DNA from: MWCO01 sp964488865
GTDB lineage: Bacteria; Myxococcota_A; Polyangia; Polyangiales; Polyangiaceae
Length of the DNA stretch: 64,000 nucleotides
Reading direction: 5' to 3'
Assembly (NCBI GenBank): GCA_964488865.1
Contig: CAZAWR010000038.1
Coordinates: 1-64,000, forward strand
Numbering within the stretch: position 1 is the first letter of the stretch; each line of letters begins with the position of its first letter. This document shows, one piece after another, positions 9,412-16,925 of the stretch. The notes beneath the pieces are model-generated. The model saw nothing but the letters and a program-made list of their open reading frames with translations, was not told the origin of the DNA and ran no database searches. Position numbers and translations under genes: made by a program.

Positions 9412-10275
9412 ATGGACAGGTTCGTGGTTTGGCAGACAGCGAAGCACCTCGCGGCTCTGGTGGGCGTGCTGCTCACGGCGAGTTGCTCGCTGATCTACGA
9501 CACAAGCGAAGAGCAGTGCGCCACCAACGCCGACTGCGAGGCCCGAGGCTTCGTGGGCGCGACGTGCGCGAGCAACGTGTGTCACCAGCCGGCAGTGGCG
9601 TCGGAGTGGAGTTGTCTCGGCAAGGTCCAGTGGCCCTCGACGGGGGATGGCCCGTTCACGCTTCGGGTGATGGTGATCGACGTTCTCACGACCAAGCCTC
9701 CGGAAAACCTCGAGGTGGTGCTCTGCCCCCGCTTGGACACGGAGTGCGCCAACCCTAGCCCCAGCAACGCGCAGACCACGGCGGACGGCTACCTGGAAGT
9801 GACAGTGAATGCGGGGTTCGACGGATATCTTCAGATGACGGCGCCGACGATCACGACGGCGCTGTTCTTCCCCACGAAGCCAGTCTTCGAAGACACGGTC
9901 GTCCCCGGCGTGCTGCCCGTCGTGTCCGGGCAGGGATTCGAGCAGATCGCCACCGCGATCGGCACGTCCCTCGACCCTGCCATGGGGCACACGTTCTTCT
10001 TGGCCGCGAACTGCGACGACTCGCCGGCGGCAGGCGTCCGCATGGAAAGCAGCGATCAGACCGCCAACACGAAGAGCTACTACATGATCAACAACGCTCC
10101 GGTGGGCAGCGCAACGTCGACCGATGGTGCCGGCAACGGCGGCTTCCTCAACCTCGAGCCCAAGTTCACTCGATTCACCGGCTACGTCGCGGGTACCGGC
10201 GCCAAGATCGGAGAGGCGAGCTTCGTCGTCAGGGCGGGCGCCGTCACCTATCCCCGCATCCTCCCTACACCCTAG
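9412..10275 (+). CDS. Predicted lipoprotein, function unknown
   Basis: 287 residues from the ATG at 9412, chosen because a GGAGG lies just upstream and the protein then starts with a lipoprotein signal (hydrophobic ALVGVLLTASC, lipobox Cys ~residue 24). Just after it is a Cys-rich module (EEQCATNADCEARGF, CASNVC) like the EGF-type knots common in myxobacterial lipoproteins. The body is beta-rich, with 'VMVIDVLTTKPPENLEVVLC' and 'ADGYLEVTVNAGFDGYLQM', resembling a carboxypeptidase-regulatory/transthyretin-like fold. First gene of a likely operon, 17 bases before the PEGA protein. It probably sits in the cell envelope; no enzyme motif seen. Confidence 0.75.
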   Translation: MDRFVVWQTAKHLAALVGVLLTASCSLIYDTSEEQCATNADCEARGFVGATCASNVCHQPAVASEWSCLGKVQWPSTGDGPFTLRVMVIDVLTTKPPENLEVVLCPRLDTECANPSPSNAQTTADGYLEVTVNAGFDGYLQMTAPTITTALFFPTKPVFEDTVVPGVLPVVSGQGFEQIATAIGTSLDPAMGHTFFLAANCDDSPAAGVRMESSDQTANTKSYYMINNAPVGSATSTDGAGNGGFLNLEPKFTRFTGYVAGTGAKIGEASFVVRAGAVTYPRILPTP

Positions 10276-10292
10276 CCAGGGAGTGACCGACG

Positions 10293-10904
10293 ATGACCAA
10301 GACCATTCCCCCCGCTGGACGCAAGCGTGGCGCCAAGCCCGCCGCTCGGCCGAGCCCCGTCCCCTGGATCGCCATCGTCGCTGTCGTCGCCATCGCCAGC
10401 GCGACCATGTTGTACGTCGTGCGTCAGAAGCGAAGCGGCGCCGGCACGCCTTCGGAGTCGGCCGCAGCAAGCGCCCCGGCGGCTTCAAGCGCCGGACCTC
10501 AAGCCGCCAACGACACGGTGGAGGTTGTCGTGCTCGCTGCTCCGCCCGAGGCGATCATCTCTCTCGACGGCACGCCGGTCATAGGCAATCCCTTCCGCGC
10601 CCAGGTCCCCCGCTCGGGCGCGATGCGCAAGCTCACGGTCTCGGCGGAGGGCTACGAGACCCAAGACAGAGCGGTCGTGTTCGACGAAGACTCCACACTC
10701 AAGATCACCCTCGTGCACAGCGGTGGGGGCGTTGCGGCTCCGAGAGGCGCCGTCGGCGGACCGGCAAGGGTCACGAAAACGCCGGACATGGCTGCGCCTT
10801 CGACCGTCGGCGGGGCTCCCTCGGTGGGCGACCGTCTCAAGACCGATCGCGATCCCGGCAGGACATCGCGGACCATCGACGACAAGGATCCCTACTCGCC
10901 ATGA
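10293..10904 (+). CDS. Membrane-anchored PEGA-domain protein
   Basis: 203 residues. A basic N-terminus is followed by one transmembrane segment (WIAIVAVVAIASATMLYVV, ~24-42), an Ala/Ser-rich linker, and a PEGA-type beta domain at ~75-140 (APPEAIISLDGTPVIGNPF and VSAEGYETQDRAVVF). PEGA domains are surface beta modules often linked to Ser/Thr kinases or TPR proteins in myxobacteria. The tail is disordered and ends IDDKDPYSP. Its TGA overlaps the ATG of the next gene (ATGA at 10901), so the two are probably translationally coupled. Membrane-attached, with the PEGA domain probably outside. Confidence 0.75.
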   Translation: MTKTIPPAGRKRGAKPAARPSPVPWIAIVAVVAIASATMLYVVRQKRSGAGTPSESAAASAPAASSAGPQAANDTVEVVVLAAPPEAIISLDGTPVIGNPFRAQVPRSGAMRKLTVSAEGYETQDRAVVFDEDSTLKITLVHSGGGVAAPRGAVGGPARVTKTPDMAAPSTVGGAPSVGDRLKTDRDPGRTSRTIDDKDPYSP

Positions 10905-11953
10905 GAATCGTTCATCGCTCACGTGCTGTGTTGATCGCACTCGCCCTGTGCTGCGCCGCCGCTCCGGCGGTCGCCCAGGCCCAGCCACCAACTGCCCCCA
11001 GCGAGAAACCCGGCGACACGAGCGCTCCGAAGGGACCGGAAGAAGAAGCGGTGACCAAGGCCCGCGAACACTTCAACCGCGGAGTCGAGCTCTTCAGGGA
11101 AGCCAACTTCCAGGCCGCGTTGATCGAGTTCCGTCGTGCCAACGAGGTCTCGCCCAACTACCGCATTCTCTTCAACCTCGGCCAGACGTACGCCGAGCTC
11201 CAAGACTACGCGGGAGCAATGACGACATTCGCGACCTACCTGCAGCTCGGCGGCACCGAAATCGACGCCAGCAGGCGAACCGAGGTGGAACAGGAGCTCG
11301 CCAAGCTACGCACGCGCGTCGCCAGCGCCACCATCACGACCAACGTCGCCGGTGCCGAAATCCTCGTCGACGACGCGGTCGTGGGCCAGTCCCCGCTCAG
11401 TGGCCCTGTCCTGGTCAGCGCGGGGAGGCGCAGGCTGGCCGTCAACACCGGCCGGGGGCTCCCCACAGTCAAGTACGTCGAGCTCGCGGGCGGTGACTCC
11501 ATCGAAGTCCAGCTGCTCGTGGAAACACCGGCCGACAAGCCGGATCCTGCTCCGGCTGCGGCGCAAGCCGGCGCGCCGCCCATGTCCGATCGGGCTGCCA
11601 ATCGCGGGATGGGCACCGGCTTCTGGGTCAGTCTCGTAGCGACAGGCGTTTTCGCGACCGGTGCCACGGTCACGGGCATTCTGGCTTCGAACTCGAAGAG
11701 CGACTATGACCGCGAACTCGACACGTATCCGACCACCGCCGGTGCTGTCGACGACGCCCGCAACAAGACCGATCGGCTCGCGCTGACCACGGACATCCTT
11801 GGCGGTGCGGCCATTGTGTCAGGTACCCTCGCCATCGTCTTCGCCGCCACGCGCCCCTCTGCTCCCGCGTCCCCCCCGGCGGCCCAGGCTCCGGCACCGC
11901 GCATGCGTGTCGGGCTCGGCGCAAGCTCCCTCGTTCTCGACGGCCGCTTCTGA
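10901..11953 (+). CDS. Exported TPR + PEGA-like protein with two C-terminal transmembrane segments
   Basis: 350 residues. The start is the ATG that overlaps the previous stop; it gives a clean signal peptide (AVLIALALCCAAAPAVAQAQ). Residues ~50-125 are TPR-like (EHFNRGVELFREANFQAALI, FNLGQTYAELQDYAGAMTTF). Residues ~140-210 form a PEGA-like beta domain (TTNVAGAEILVDDAVVGQSP). Two hydrophobic segments follow (GFWVSLVATGVFATGATVTG and DILGGAAIVSGTLAIVF) and the end is MRVGLGASSLVLDGRF. This layout recurs in myxobacteria; the function is unknown, perhaps envelope scaffolding. The same family appears as a relic at 28710-29150. Confidence 0.8.
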   Translation: MRIVHRSRAVLIALALCCAAAPAVAQAQPPTAPSEKPGDTSAPKGPEEEAVTKAREHFNRGVELFREANFQAALIEFRRANEVSPNYRILFNLGQTYAELQDYAGAMTTFATYLQLGGTEIDASRRTEVEQELAKLRTRVASATITTNVAGAEILVDDAVVGQSPLSGPVLVSAGRRRLAVNTGRGLPTVKYVELAGGDSIEVQLLVETPADKPDPAPAAAQAGAPPMSDRAANRGMGTGFWVSLVATGVFATGATVTGILASNSKSDYDRELDTYPTTAGAVDDARNKTDRLALTTDILGGAAIVSGTLAIVFAATRPSAPASPPAAQAPAPRMRVGLGASSLVLDGRF

Positions 11954-11956
11954 TCC

Positions 11957-11987
11957 GGTCGCCCCCAGGCGGCGCTTCGCGGCGACC
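11957..11987. terminator. Possible hairpin terminator between convergent genes
   Basis: Just after the stop at 11953 there is a 7-bp perfect inverted repeat, GGTCGCC (11957-11963) and GGCGACC (11981-11987), with a GC-rich 17-nt loop. It lies between the convergent TPR/PEGA gene and the PP2C gene. There is no T-tract, so the role is tentative. Confidence 0.35.
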
Positions 11988-12031
11988 ACACGACGGCGAA
12001 GCTCGCATCCAATGCTCACGTGCTGCGAACA

Positions 12032-13033
12032 CTACTTCGACAGGACGAACCAGTACCCTGCTGCGGTGAACAGCAAGACGAGACCCATGACGGCCACGCT
12101 CAGGCGTCGGTAGCCGGCAAGCGTGCCGGCGTCAGGCGCTTCCGGCGAGGAGTCGATGGGCTTCGCACCCTCCGCGGTTGGAATGTACTCGGCGAGAACC
12201 TCCAACGTCTCGTCGACGGATTCCTCATCGTCCGCTTCGGGGACGTCGTCTCCAGCGATCGTCGCCACGACCACCGTGATGTTGTCGCTACCACCTCGCT
12301 CGTTGGCGAGCTCGATGAGCCGATCGCACACGGACGACTCCTCCCCTCCGGCGAGGATCTTCGTCAGGTCCTCGTCCCCGACCAGTCCGTGCAAGCCGTC
12401 GCTGCAAATCAACACGCGGTCGCCGTTCCGGAGCTCGAGGCTGCTGAGGCCGACCTTCAGGTCGTTCGTCACCCCCATGGCCTGAAGGATCCAGTTCTTC
12501 TTGGTGAACGACTGGGCCTGGTCCGGCGACAGCGCGCCCGTGTCCAGCAGCATCTGCAGGAAAGACTGATCCCGCGTGAGCTGCGTGAGTTGGCTTCGTC
12601 GAAGCACATACGCACGGGAGTCGCCCACCTGCGCGATGTAGGCCGTCTGGTCGACGACAAGCACGGCTGTGAGCGTGGCCCCCATCCCCTCCTTGCCCCG
12701 GTCCCTCGCGGCGCGGTTCACGTCGGAGTTCGTGCGCTGCACCACGTCCTCGAACGACACCTCCGGGGGCTCATCTTCATCGGCCTGCCCCAGCATGGCA
12801 GTGAGCGATTCCACCACCATCGCGCTCGCGACTTCACCTGCGGCGTGTCCGCCCATCCCGTCCGAAACCGCCAACAACACGCCCCGACCGACCACATCCA
12901 TCGCCGTCGCACGCAGGGGAGCGTCGAGAACCGTGCCGGCCGCCAGATTCGCAACGACGAAAGCATCTTCGTTGCTTTTGCGCACACGGCCGGGATGCGA
13001 CCGCGCCGCAGCGCGCACACTTGTGGTCGGCAT
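12032..13033 (-). CDS. PP2C-family Ser/Thr protein phosphatase with C-terminal membrane anchor
   Basis: 333 residues from the ATG at 13033, chosen because the PP2C core begins right after it (SHPGRVRKSNEDAFVV); the longer open frame upstream has no family similarity. Metal- and phosphate-binding motifs are in order: RKSNEDAF, LAVSDGMGGHAAGE, AYIAQVGDSRAYVLRR, VLICSDGLHGLV and GGSDNITVVVATI. A single transmembrane segment closes the protein (LSVAVMGLVLLFTAAGYWFV). It should be a cytoplasmic metal-dependent phosphatase tethered to the membrane, opposing Ser/Thr kinases such as those at 39183 and 57965. Those kinases are not adjacent, so pairing is inference. Confidence 0.93.
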   Translation of the reverse strand: MPTTSVRAAARSHPGRVRKSNEDAFVVANLAAGTVLDAPLRATAMDVVGRGVLLAVSDGMGGHAAGEVASAMVVESLTAMLGQADEDEPPEVSFEDVVQRTNSDVNRAARDRGKEGMGATLTAVLVVDQTAYIAQVGDSRAYVLRRSQLTQLTRDQSFLQMLLDTGALSPDQAQSFTKKNWILQAMGVTNDLKVGLSSLELRNGDRVLICSDGLHGLVGDEDLTKILAGGEESSVCDRLIELANERGGSDNITVVVATIAGDDVPEADDEESVDETLEVLAEYIPTAEGAKPIDSSPEAPDAGTLAGYRRLSVAVMGLVLLFTAAGYWFVLSK

Positions 13034-13706
13034 GGGCTTCTGCTCGTTGTTGGAGCCTGCGCAGGTTGCCCCGAGCACGGCTCTTGCGCAAGGCAAGAAG
13101 TGCGTCCCCGAACCGGAGGCAGCACTCCTGCGTGTGGCTGGGCGCGGCCCCGAAGCCCGGCGAACCGGCATCGCTGCTTGGGGACCTGTGTACAGGGCCC
13201 AAGATCGACTCGCTCGTGGACGTGCGCCACCCGATCGACGTCACCCCTACGGCGAACGATCCGACGCACGAGGAGGTGATGCCCGCGTTTCTCGAGGACC
13301 CGGGTGTGGACCTGGCGCGGTGCGCGCCCGTGCCGTTGACGCTTGCGATGGGTCTGCACCTCGCGGAGATGTCCAACCGGGGTTACGAGGCAGTCGGTAT
13401 CGCGGACAGCGCGGCGAAGGCTGGCTTGCCGCAAGCAAAATCGACTCCCTGGCGGACGCGCGCAACCCGCTCGACGTCGCCCCCATGACCAACGATGTGG
13501 CTTCGCACCGGCAATGAACCCCATCGCGCCCAAGAACGAATCCACATCAATACCTGCAGACGCTGCCTACGATGAACCCACACTCGTCGTCATCGCAGCG
13601 GTCCGACAGGCAGCCATCGTCGCCGACACAAGACGCGGCTGCGAATGCGATGGCGACGAACATGCCGCCCCGCGCTTCTGTTGCGTCGAGCGAGCCGTGA
13701 CCGTGG
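13034..13706. other. Gap between PP2C and hydrolase genes
   Basis: Apart from the acyl-CoA synthetase relic (13135-13517) nothing convincing was found here. 13034-13134 is the upstream region of the PP2C gene; no sigma-70-like promoter was obvious. 13518-13706 shows no coding signal on either strand and lies just downstream of the minus-strand hydrolase gene. Confidence 0.5.
13135..13517 (+). pseudogene. Relic of an NDP-forming acyl-CoA synthetase with a repeated piece
   Basis: In one frame KIDSLVDVRHPIDVTPTAND (from 13201) is followed by EEVMPAFLEDPGVDLARCAP, VPLTLAM, and then HLAEMSNRGYEAVGIADSAA. After a frameshift near 13425 a second copy reads SKIDSLADARNPLDVAPMTN and stops at ~13517. 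In intact ADP/NDP-forming acyl-CoA synthetases a 'MSNAGFE..GIAD' block precedes 'VDVRNPLDLTPMA.D', which precedes 'DP.VDA....VPLTP'. All blocks are present here, but out of order because one is duplicated. No start, CoA-binding domain or ATP-grasp part exists, so it is non-functional. Confidence 0.65.
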
Positions 13707-14906
13707 CTAGCGCTCCGCGTCCTCCTGCGCGCGGTGCATCGACGGCGTGCGCCACACCACCTCGAGCACGTCGCGAACCGCCTGACCGATGTGGCGCAGG
13801 TGGTCACAGTGCGCCAGCTCGTTGCCTCCTCGGTATGACCACAAGTGGAAGCCCTTGACGTCGACGGCGGCCAATTGCGCGTAGGGACCGCCGGTGTCCG
13901 CGACCTCCTGGCGCTCGAGCCGAAGCTCTCGCAGCAGCAGATCCGCAGTGACCTCGGTGGATGGATAGCGGATCGGATCCACCTGCGAGTGCGTGAAGAT
14001 GAACGTCTTTTCTCCGCGCGCTGCCTTCTTCGCGAATTCGAAAATGGGACGGATCGCCATCGCATCGGCGGAACGCACGCCCCCGCTCCGTCGCACGCCG
14101 GGCTTGAAGCTGGCGTGTAGCCCGTCGAGCAGAACGATGGCGTCTATGCGCTTGTCACCATGCTGCTTGAGGATCTCGCGAATTGCACCGTAGCCCGCAC
14201 TCCAAGCAGTCAACCCGAGGTGCCGGATGTGCGCTCGCTCATCGCCCGACGCTTTCCTGAGCTGCGACTCGACCGATGCGAGCAGGGCTGGGAAGGCCAT
14301 GGGGTTCTGAAACGCGCGCTCGTACGGGCCGCTGCCGTCGCCAGCGTCGATGCCCACGAAGGATACCCCCAGTGCGGTCTGTGCCAGGTAGATGCGCGCC
14401 GCACGTGCGCCATGAAAGTGCACGAGCACGTCGTAGCCGTGGGCCTGCGTGTGCCCCCCTTCCTTGGGAATGAGCAGTCGACCCTTGCTCAGCGGCCTCG
14501 GCTCCGCGTACGGACCGAGCCCAACGTCGCGCGGATTGCACTCGTGGTGGCCCTTCGCCCGCAGCGTCGCATCGAGCGTCTCGATGCTCGGGCGAGGTGG
14601 GGTAGGGGGAATTAGCGCTCTGAAGGAGAGGCGCTGGGCCTGGTGCGGTTCCGCGAAGGCCAACTGGGGTGGCCAGAGTAGGGCGCCGATGACGCTGGCC
14701 ATGAAAAGGCCGAAGACGAGCATCACGAAGGCTGCGAGCACGCCAGTCACTGGTGGGAGTGTCGGTCGCTCGGTTCCGGGTCGTTGCGGAGCCGCCGACC
14801 CTTGCCAGGGTGGCAAGCGCACGGTCTTTCCCGCCTTGCGTGGCGGCTTGGGCGCCGGTTGCGGGAGGATGAGGGTTCCGCCGGCACGGCGTTTTGGCTT
14901 CGTCAT
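13707..14906 (-). CDS. Membrane-anchored alpha/beta-hydrolase-like protein
   Basis: 399 residues. A basic, Pro-rich cytoplasmic N-terminus (~55 residues) leads to one transmembrane segment (VLAAFVMLVFGLFMASVIGA). The rest resembles an alpha/beta-hydrolase: YDVLVHFHGARAARIYLAQT for the early strand and oxyanion region, LTAWSAGYGAIREIL with a likely nucleophile Ser in W-S-A-G-Y-G, IDAIVLLDGLHAS for the acid strand, and a late His in GFHLWSYRGGNELAHCDHLR. The membrane helix should place the domain in the periplasm. The substrate is unknown; an esterase or peptidase-like role is possible. It is divergently transcribed from the alkylation-repair gene, with ~280 bases between them. Confidence 0.65.
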   Translation of the reverse strand: MTKPKRRAGGTLILPQPAPKPPRKAGKTVRLPPWQGSAAPQRPGTERPTLPPVTGVLAAFVMLVFGLFMASVIGALLWPPQLAFAEPHQAQRLSFRALIPPTPPRPSIETLDATLRAKGHHECNPRDVGLGPYAEPRPLSKGRLLIPKEGGHTQAHGYDVLVHFHGARAARIYLAQTALGVSFVGIDAGDGSGPYERAFQNPMAFPALLASVESQLRKASGDERAHIRHLGLTAWSAGYGAIREILKQHGDKRIDAIVLLDGLHASFKPGVRRSGGVRSADAMAIRPIFEFAKKAARGEKTFIFTHSQVDPIRYPSTEVTADLLLRELRLERQEVADTGGPYAQLAAVDVKGFHLWSYRGGNELAHCDHLRHIGQAVRDVLEVVWRTPSMHRAQEDAER

Positions 14907-15187
14907 CAGCGGCGTATCCCATCAAGATCCGTGCCCCCCGGACTTGTCCCCGTCTTCGCGCGCGAGCTCGCTGAAACTCCCAAGCCCTCCGGAGACCCTG
15001 AGGCCTGGAGCCCTCACATGAGGTCGCCACCCCTCGACGAGGACCCAGCCTCATCGGGCTCTGAAGCGCAACGTCGCGAAGGTCATCTAAGCATGGCCTG
15101 CCGGGTAGCACGGAACGCGCCAAGCTCAGTCGCCCGAGAGCTTCGGATCTCGTATCATGTTCCCTCACCCAGGATGCGATCCCACCC

Positions 15188-16300
15188 ATGAGCGAAGACA
15201 AAGCCTTCAAGAATCTCCTCGGCAAGGAAGCTGCGACGCAATTGGCCGATCAGGTTGGCGCAGCTTGGCAAGCGTTTGACAAGCTGCGATTCGTCAAGCT
15301 CGCCACGAACAAGCTCGGGGACCTCGAGCTCACCGATCGAGTGAAACAATTCTCGCGAGCGCTCGAGCAGACCCTTCCGGCCGACGTTCCCCGCGCGCTC
15401 GACATCCTCACGCGCTGCTTGCCCGCCCCGCTCCCCGACTGCGAGGCTGTCACCAACGGCTTCGTCCTCTGGCCGATCGGCCAGTTCATCGCCGACCGCG
15501 GCCTTGACCACTTCGAACCATCGATGAACGCGATGATCGAGCTCACCAAACGATTCTCCTCCGAGTTTGCCGTTCGCCCCTTCCTCGAACACCACCCCGA
15601 AGCCACCTTCGATCGGCTCCGAACGCTGTGTCTTGATCCAAACCCGCACGTGCGGCGCTGGTGCTCCGAGGGGGTTCGACCGAGGCTGCCTTGGGGAAAG
15701 CGACTCGGCGTGCTCGTCGACGACCCATCGCCAATCTTTCCTATCCTCGAGAGATTGAAAGACGATCCGGAACCCTACGTGCGTCGCTCCGTGGCCAACA
15801 ACCTCAACGACATCTCCAAGGACCATCCCGCTCGCGTTATGGCCATTTGCAAGCAATGGTCCGATGGGGCGTCCGAGGAACGGAAGTGGCTCATCAAGCA
15901 CGCCCTGCGCACGCTCATCAAGCAGGGCCATCCCGAGGCGCTCGCCCTCATCGGCTACGACAATCCGCAGCGACTTCAAGCTTCCCTCCGCATTCAACCG
16001 CGCACCATCGAGGTGGGGGAGAGCGTCCGCCTCGAACTCGAGCTCGTGACGACGTCGGCCCGTCCCCAGAAGCTGCTCGTCGACTATGTGGTGCACTTCG
16101 TGCGCGCGGACGGCACCGCGGGCCCGAAAGTCTTCAAGTGGACGACCACGACCCTTGCCGCGCGAAAGAAGCTCGAGCTCGCGAAGAACCACACGATGAA
16201 GAAGACGACCATCCGGACGCTGTACGCCGGAAAGCACCGCGTAGAAGTGCAGGTAAACGGGCACAGGGTGACCGAGGCGTTCTTCGTCCTACGCACTTGA
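15188..16300 (+). CDS. AlkC-like DNA alkylation repair (HEAT-like) protein with extra C-terminal beta domain
   Basis: 370 residues. The first ~260 are the HEAT-like helical solenoid of AlkC/AlkD-type 3-methyladenine DNA glycosylases: FKNLLGKEAATQLADQVGAA, WPIGQFIADRGLDHFEPSMN, SSEFAVRPFLEHHPEATF, PHVRRWCSEGVRPRLPWGKR, DPEPYVRRSVANNLNDISKD, LIKHALRTLIKQGHPEALAL. The asparagine-rich 'RRSVANNLNDI' block is the family hallmark. Residues ~270-370 form an immunoglobulin-like beta domain (PRTIEVGESVRLELELVTTS, GKHRVEVQVNGHRVTEAFFV), as found in longer AlkC members. It should remove N-alkylated bases. It stands alone and no SOS- or Ada-type box was recognised upstream. Confidence 0.85.
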   Translation: MSEDKAFKNLLGKEAATQLADQVGAAWQAFDKLRFVKLATNKLGDLELTDRVKQFSRALEQTLPADVPRALDILTRCLPAPLPDCEAVTNGFVLWPIGQFIADRGLDHFEPSMNAMIELTKRFSSEFAVRPFLEHHPEATFDRLRTLCLDPNPHVRRWCSEGVRPRLPWGKRLGVLVDDPSPIFPILERLKDDPEPYVRRSVANNLNDISKDHPARVMAICKQWSDGASEERKWLIKHALRTLIKQGHPEALALIGYDNPQRLQASLRIQPRTIEVGESVRLELELVTTSARPQKLLVDYVVHFVRADGTAGPKVFKWTTTTLAARKKLELAKNHTMKKTTIRTLYAGKHRVEVQVNGHRVTEAFFVLRT

Positions 16301-16597
16301 TCAACGCAGCAAGAGCCCGTCCATCGCCGCCAGACGAGGACGTGATGCGCGCGTTCCTCGAGGGGTCAGCCCACCAATCCTTGCTGCTTCCCTCGTCACT
16401 GCGTTTGGGCTCGAGCGACCGACGTCCGCGGAGGTTCGTCTTGGCTCGAGAGAAGCGTTCCCGTTTCCGATCGGCTCCAAGGTCCCAGTCAAATAGCCAT
16501 GTACGCAGGTGCAACACCCCAAACTCTCGCGTCTTCTCCAGCGTTCGGTCAGGGACCTGGAGACCGCGGCGAGCCAGCCAGCCATCGAGCCACTAAC
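16301..16597. other. Non-coding stretch with a possible 30-bp relic of acyl-CoA synthetase sequence
   Basis: No gene seen. Bases 16333-16362 match 27 of 30 with 13268-13297 in the acyl-CoA synthetase relic (encoding D/E-D/E-V-M-x-A-F-L-E), so this may be another shred of that gene. The rest shows no structure up to the inverted-repeat element at 16598. Confidence 0.35.
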
Positions 16598-16760
16598 TAG
16601 CCCCAAATCAAGCGCTGTTCGGTGCTTGGGTTTGGGGCTATCCGAGCCGAAGGCGAGGCGTTTTGGGGTGAGCCGCGTTGAGCGCGGCGAGGGGGCTTTG
16701 CGAAAGCCCCCTTAGAAGAACCTAGACCCAAAGCAACGCGAAGCGCTTGATTTGGGTCTA
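16598..16760. mobile_element. Copy A of a ~160-bp terminal-inverted-repeat element (MITE/REPIN-like)
   Basis: The left end TAGCCCCAAATCAAGCGC (16598-16615) is the inverted complement, 17 of 18, of the right end GCGCTTGATTTGGGTCTA (16743-16760). Each end also folds on itself (16598-16640 and 16722-16761). The core has a hairpin around GCCGCG/CGCGGC and a perfect 9-bp hairpin GGGGGCTTT-GCG-AAAGCCCCC (16691-16711) that could stop transcription. The core is nearly identical to 44448-44514 in copy B. No transposase lies nearby and no target-site duplication is evident. It follows the AlkC-like gene and precedes the beta-helix gene. Confidence 0.75.
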
Positions 16761-16925
16761 GCAACATCGTGAACCCTCGAACCCGCGCTTCCAGGAACGC
16801 AGTCCGCGGCCGGCACGCTGGGAAGTCGAAGGGGACCTGTTCCCTGCCACTCCGCTATTTGCCTTGCTGCACGACGTTTTCCCGACGTACGATCCACGCC
16901 TCCTCTTCCCGGTCGAGGTTCCGCC

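Noticed and set aside
7090..10488. A 1,132-residue open frame on the minus strand
   Set aside because: It runs antisense to the end of the giant gene and across the lipoprotein/PEGA region, with Arg-rich, low-similarity translation. Only the short piece at 8455-8730 looks protein-like.
12020..13279. A 419-residue plus-strand open frame
   Set aside because: Antisense to the PP2C gene, which has all catalytic motifs.
16509..16715. A small plus-strand frame whose tail (SEPKARRFGVSR) recurs at 44433
   Set aside because: The similarity comes from the inverted-repeat element's conserved DNA, not from a protein; no ribosome site, and the two frames differ at both ends.
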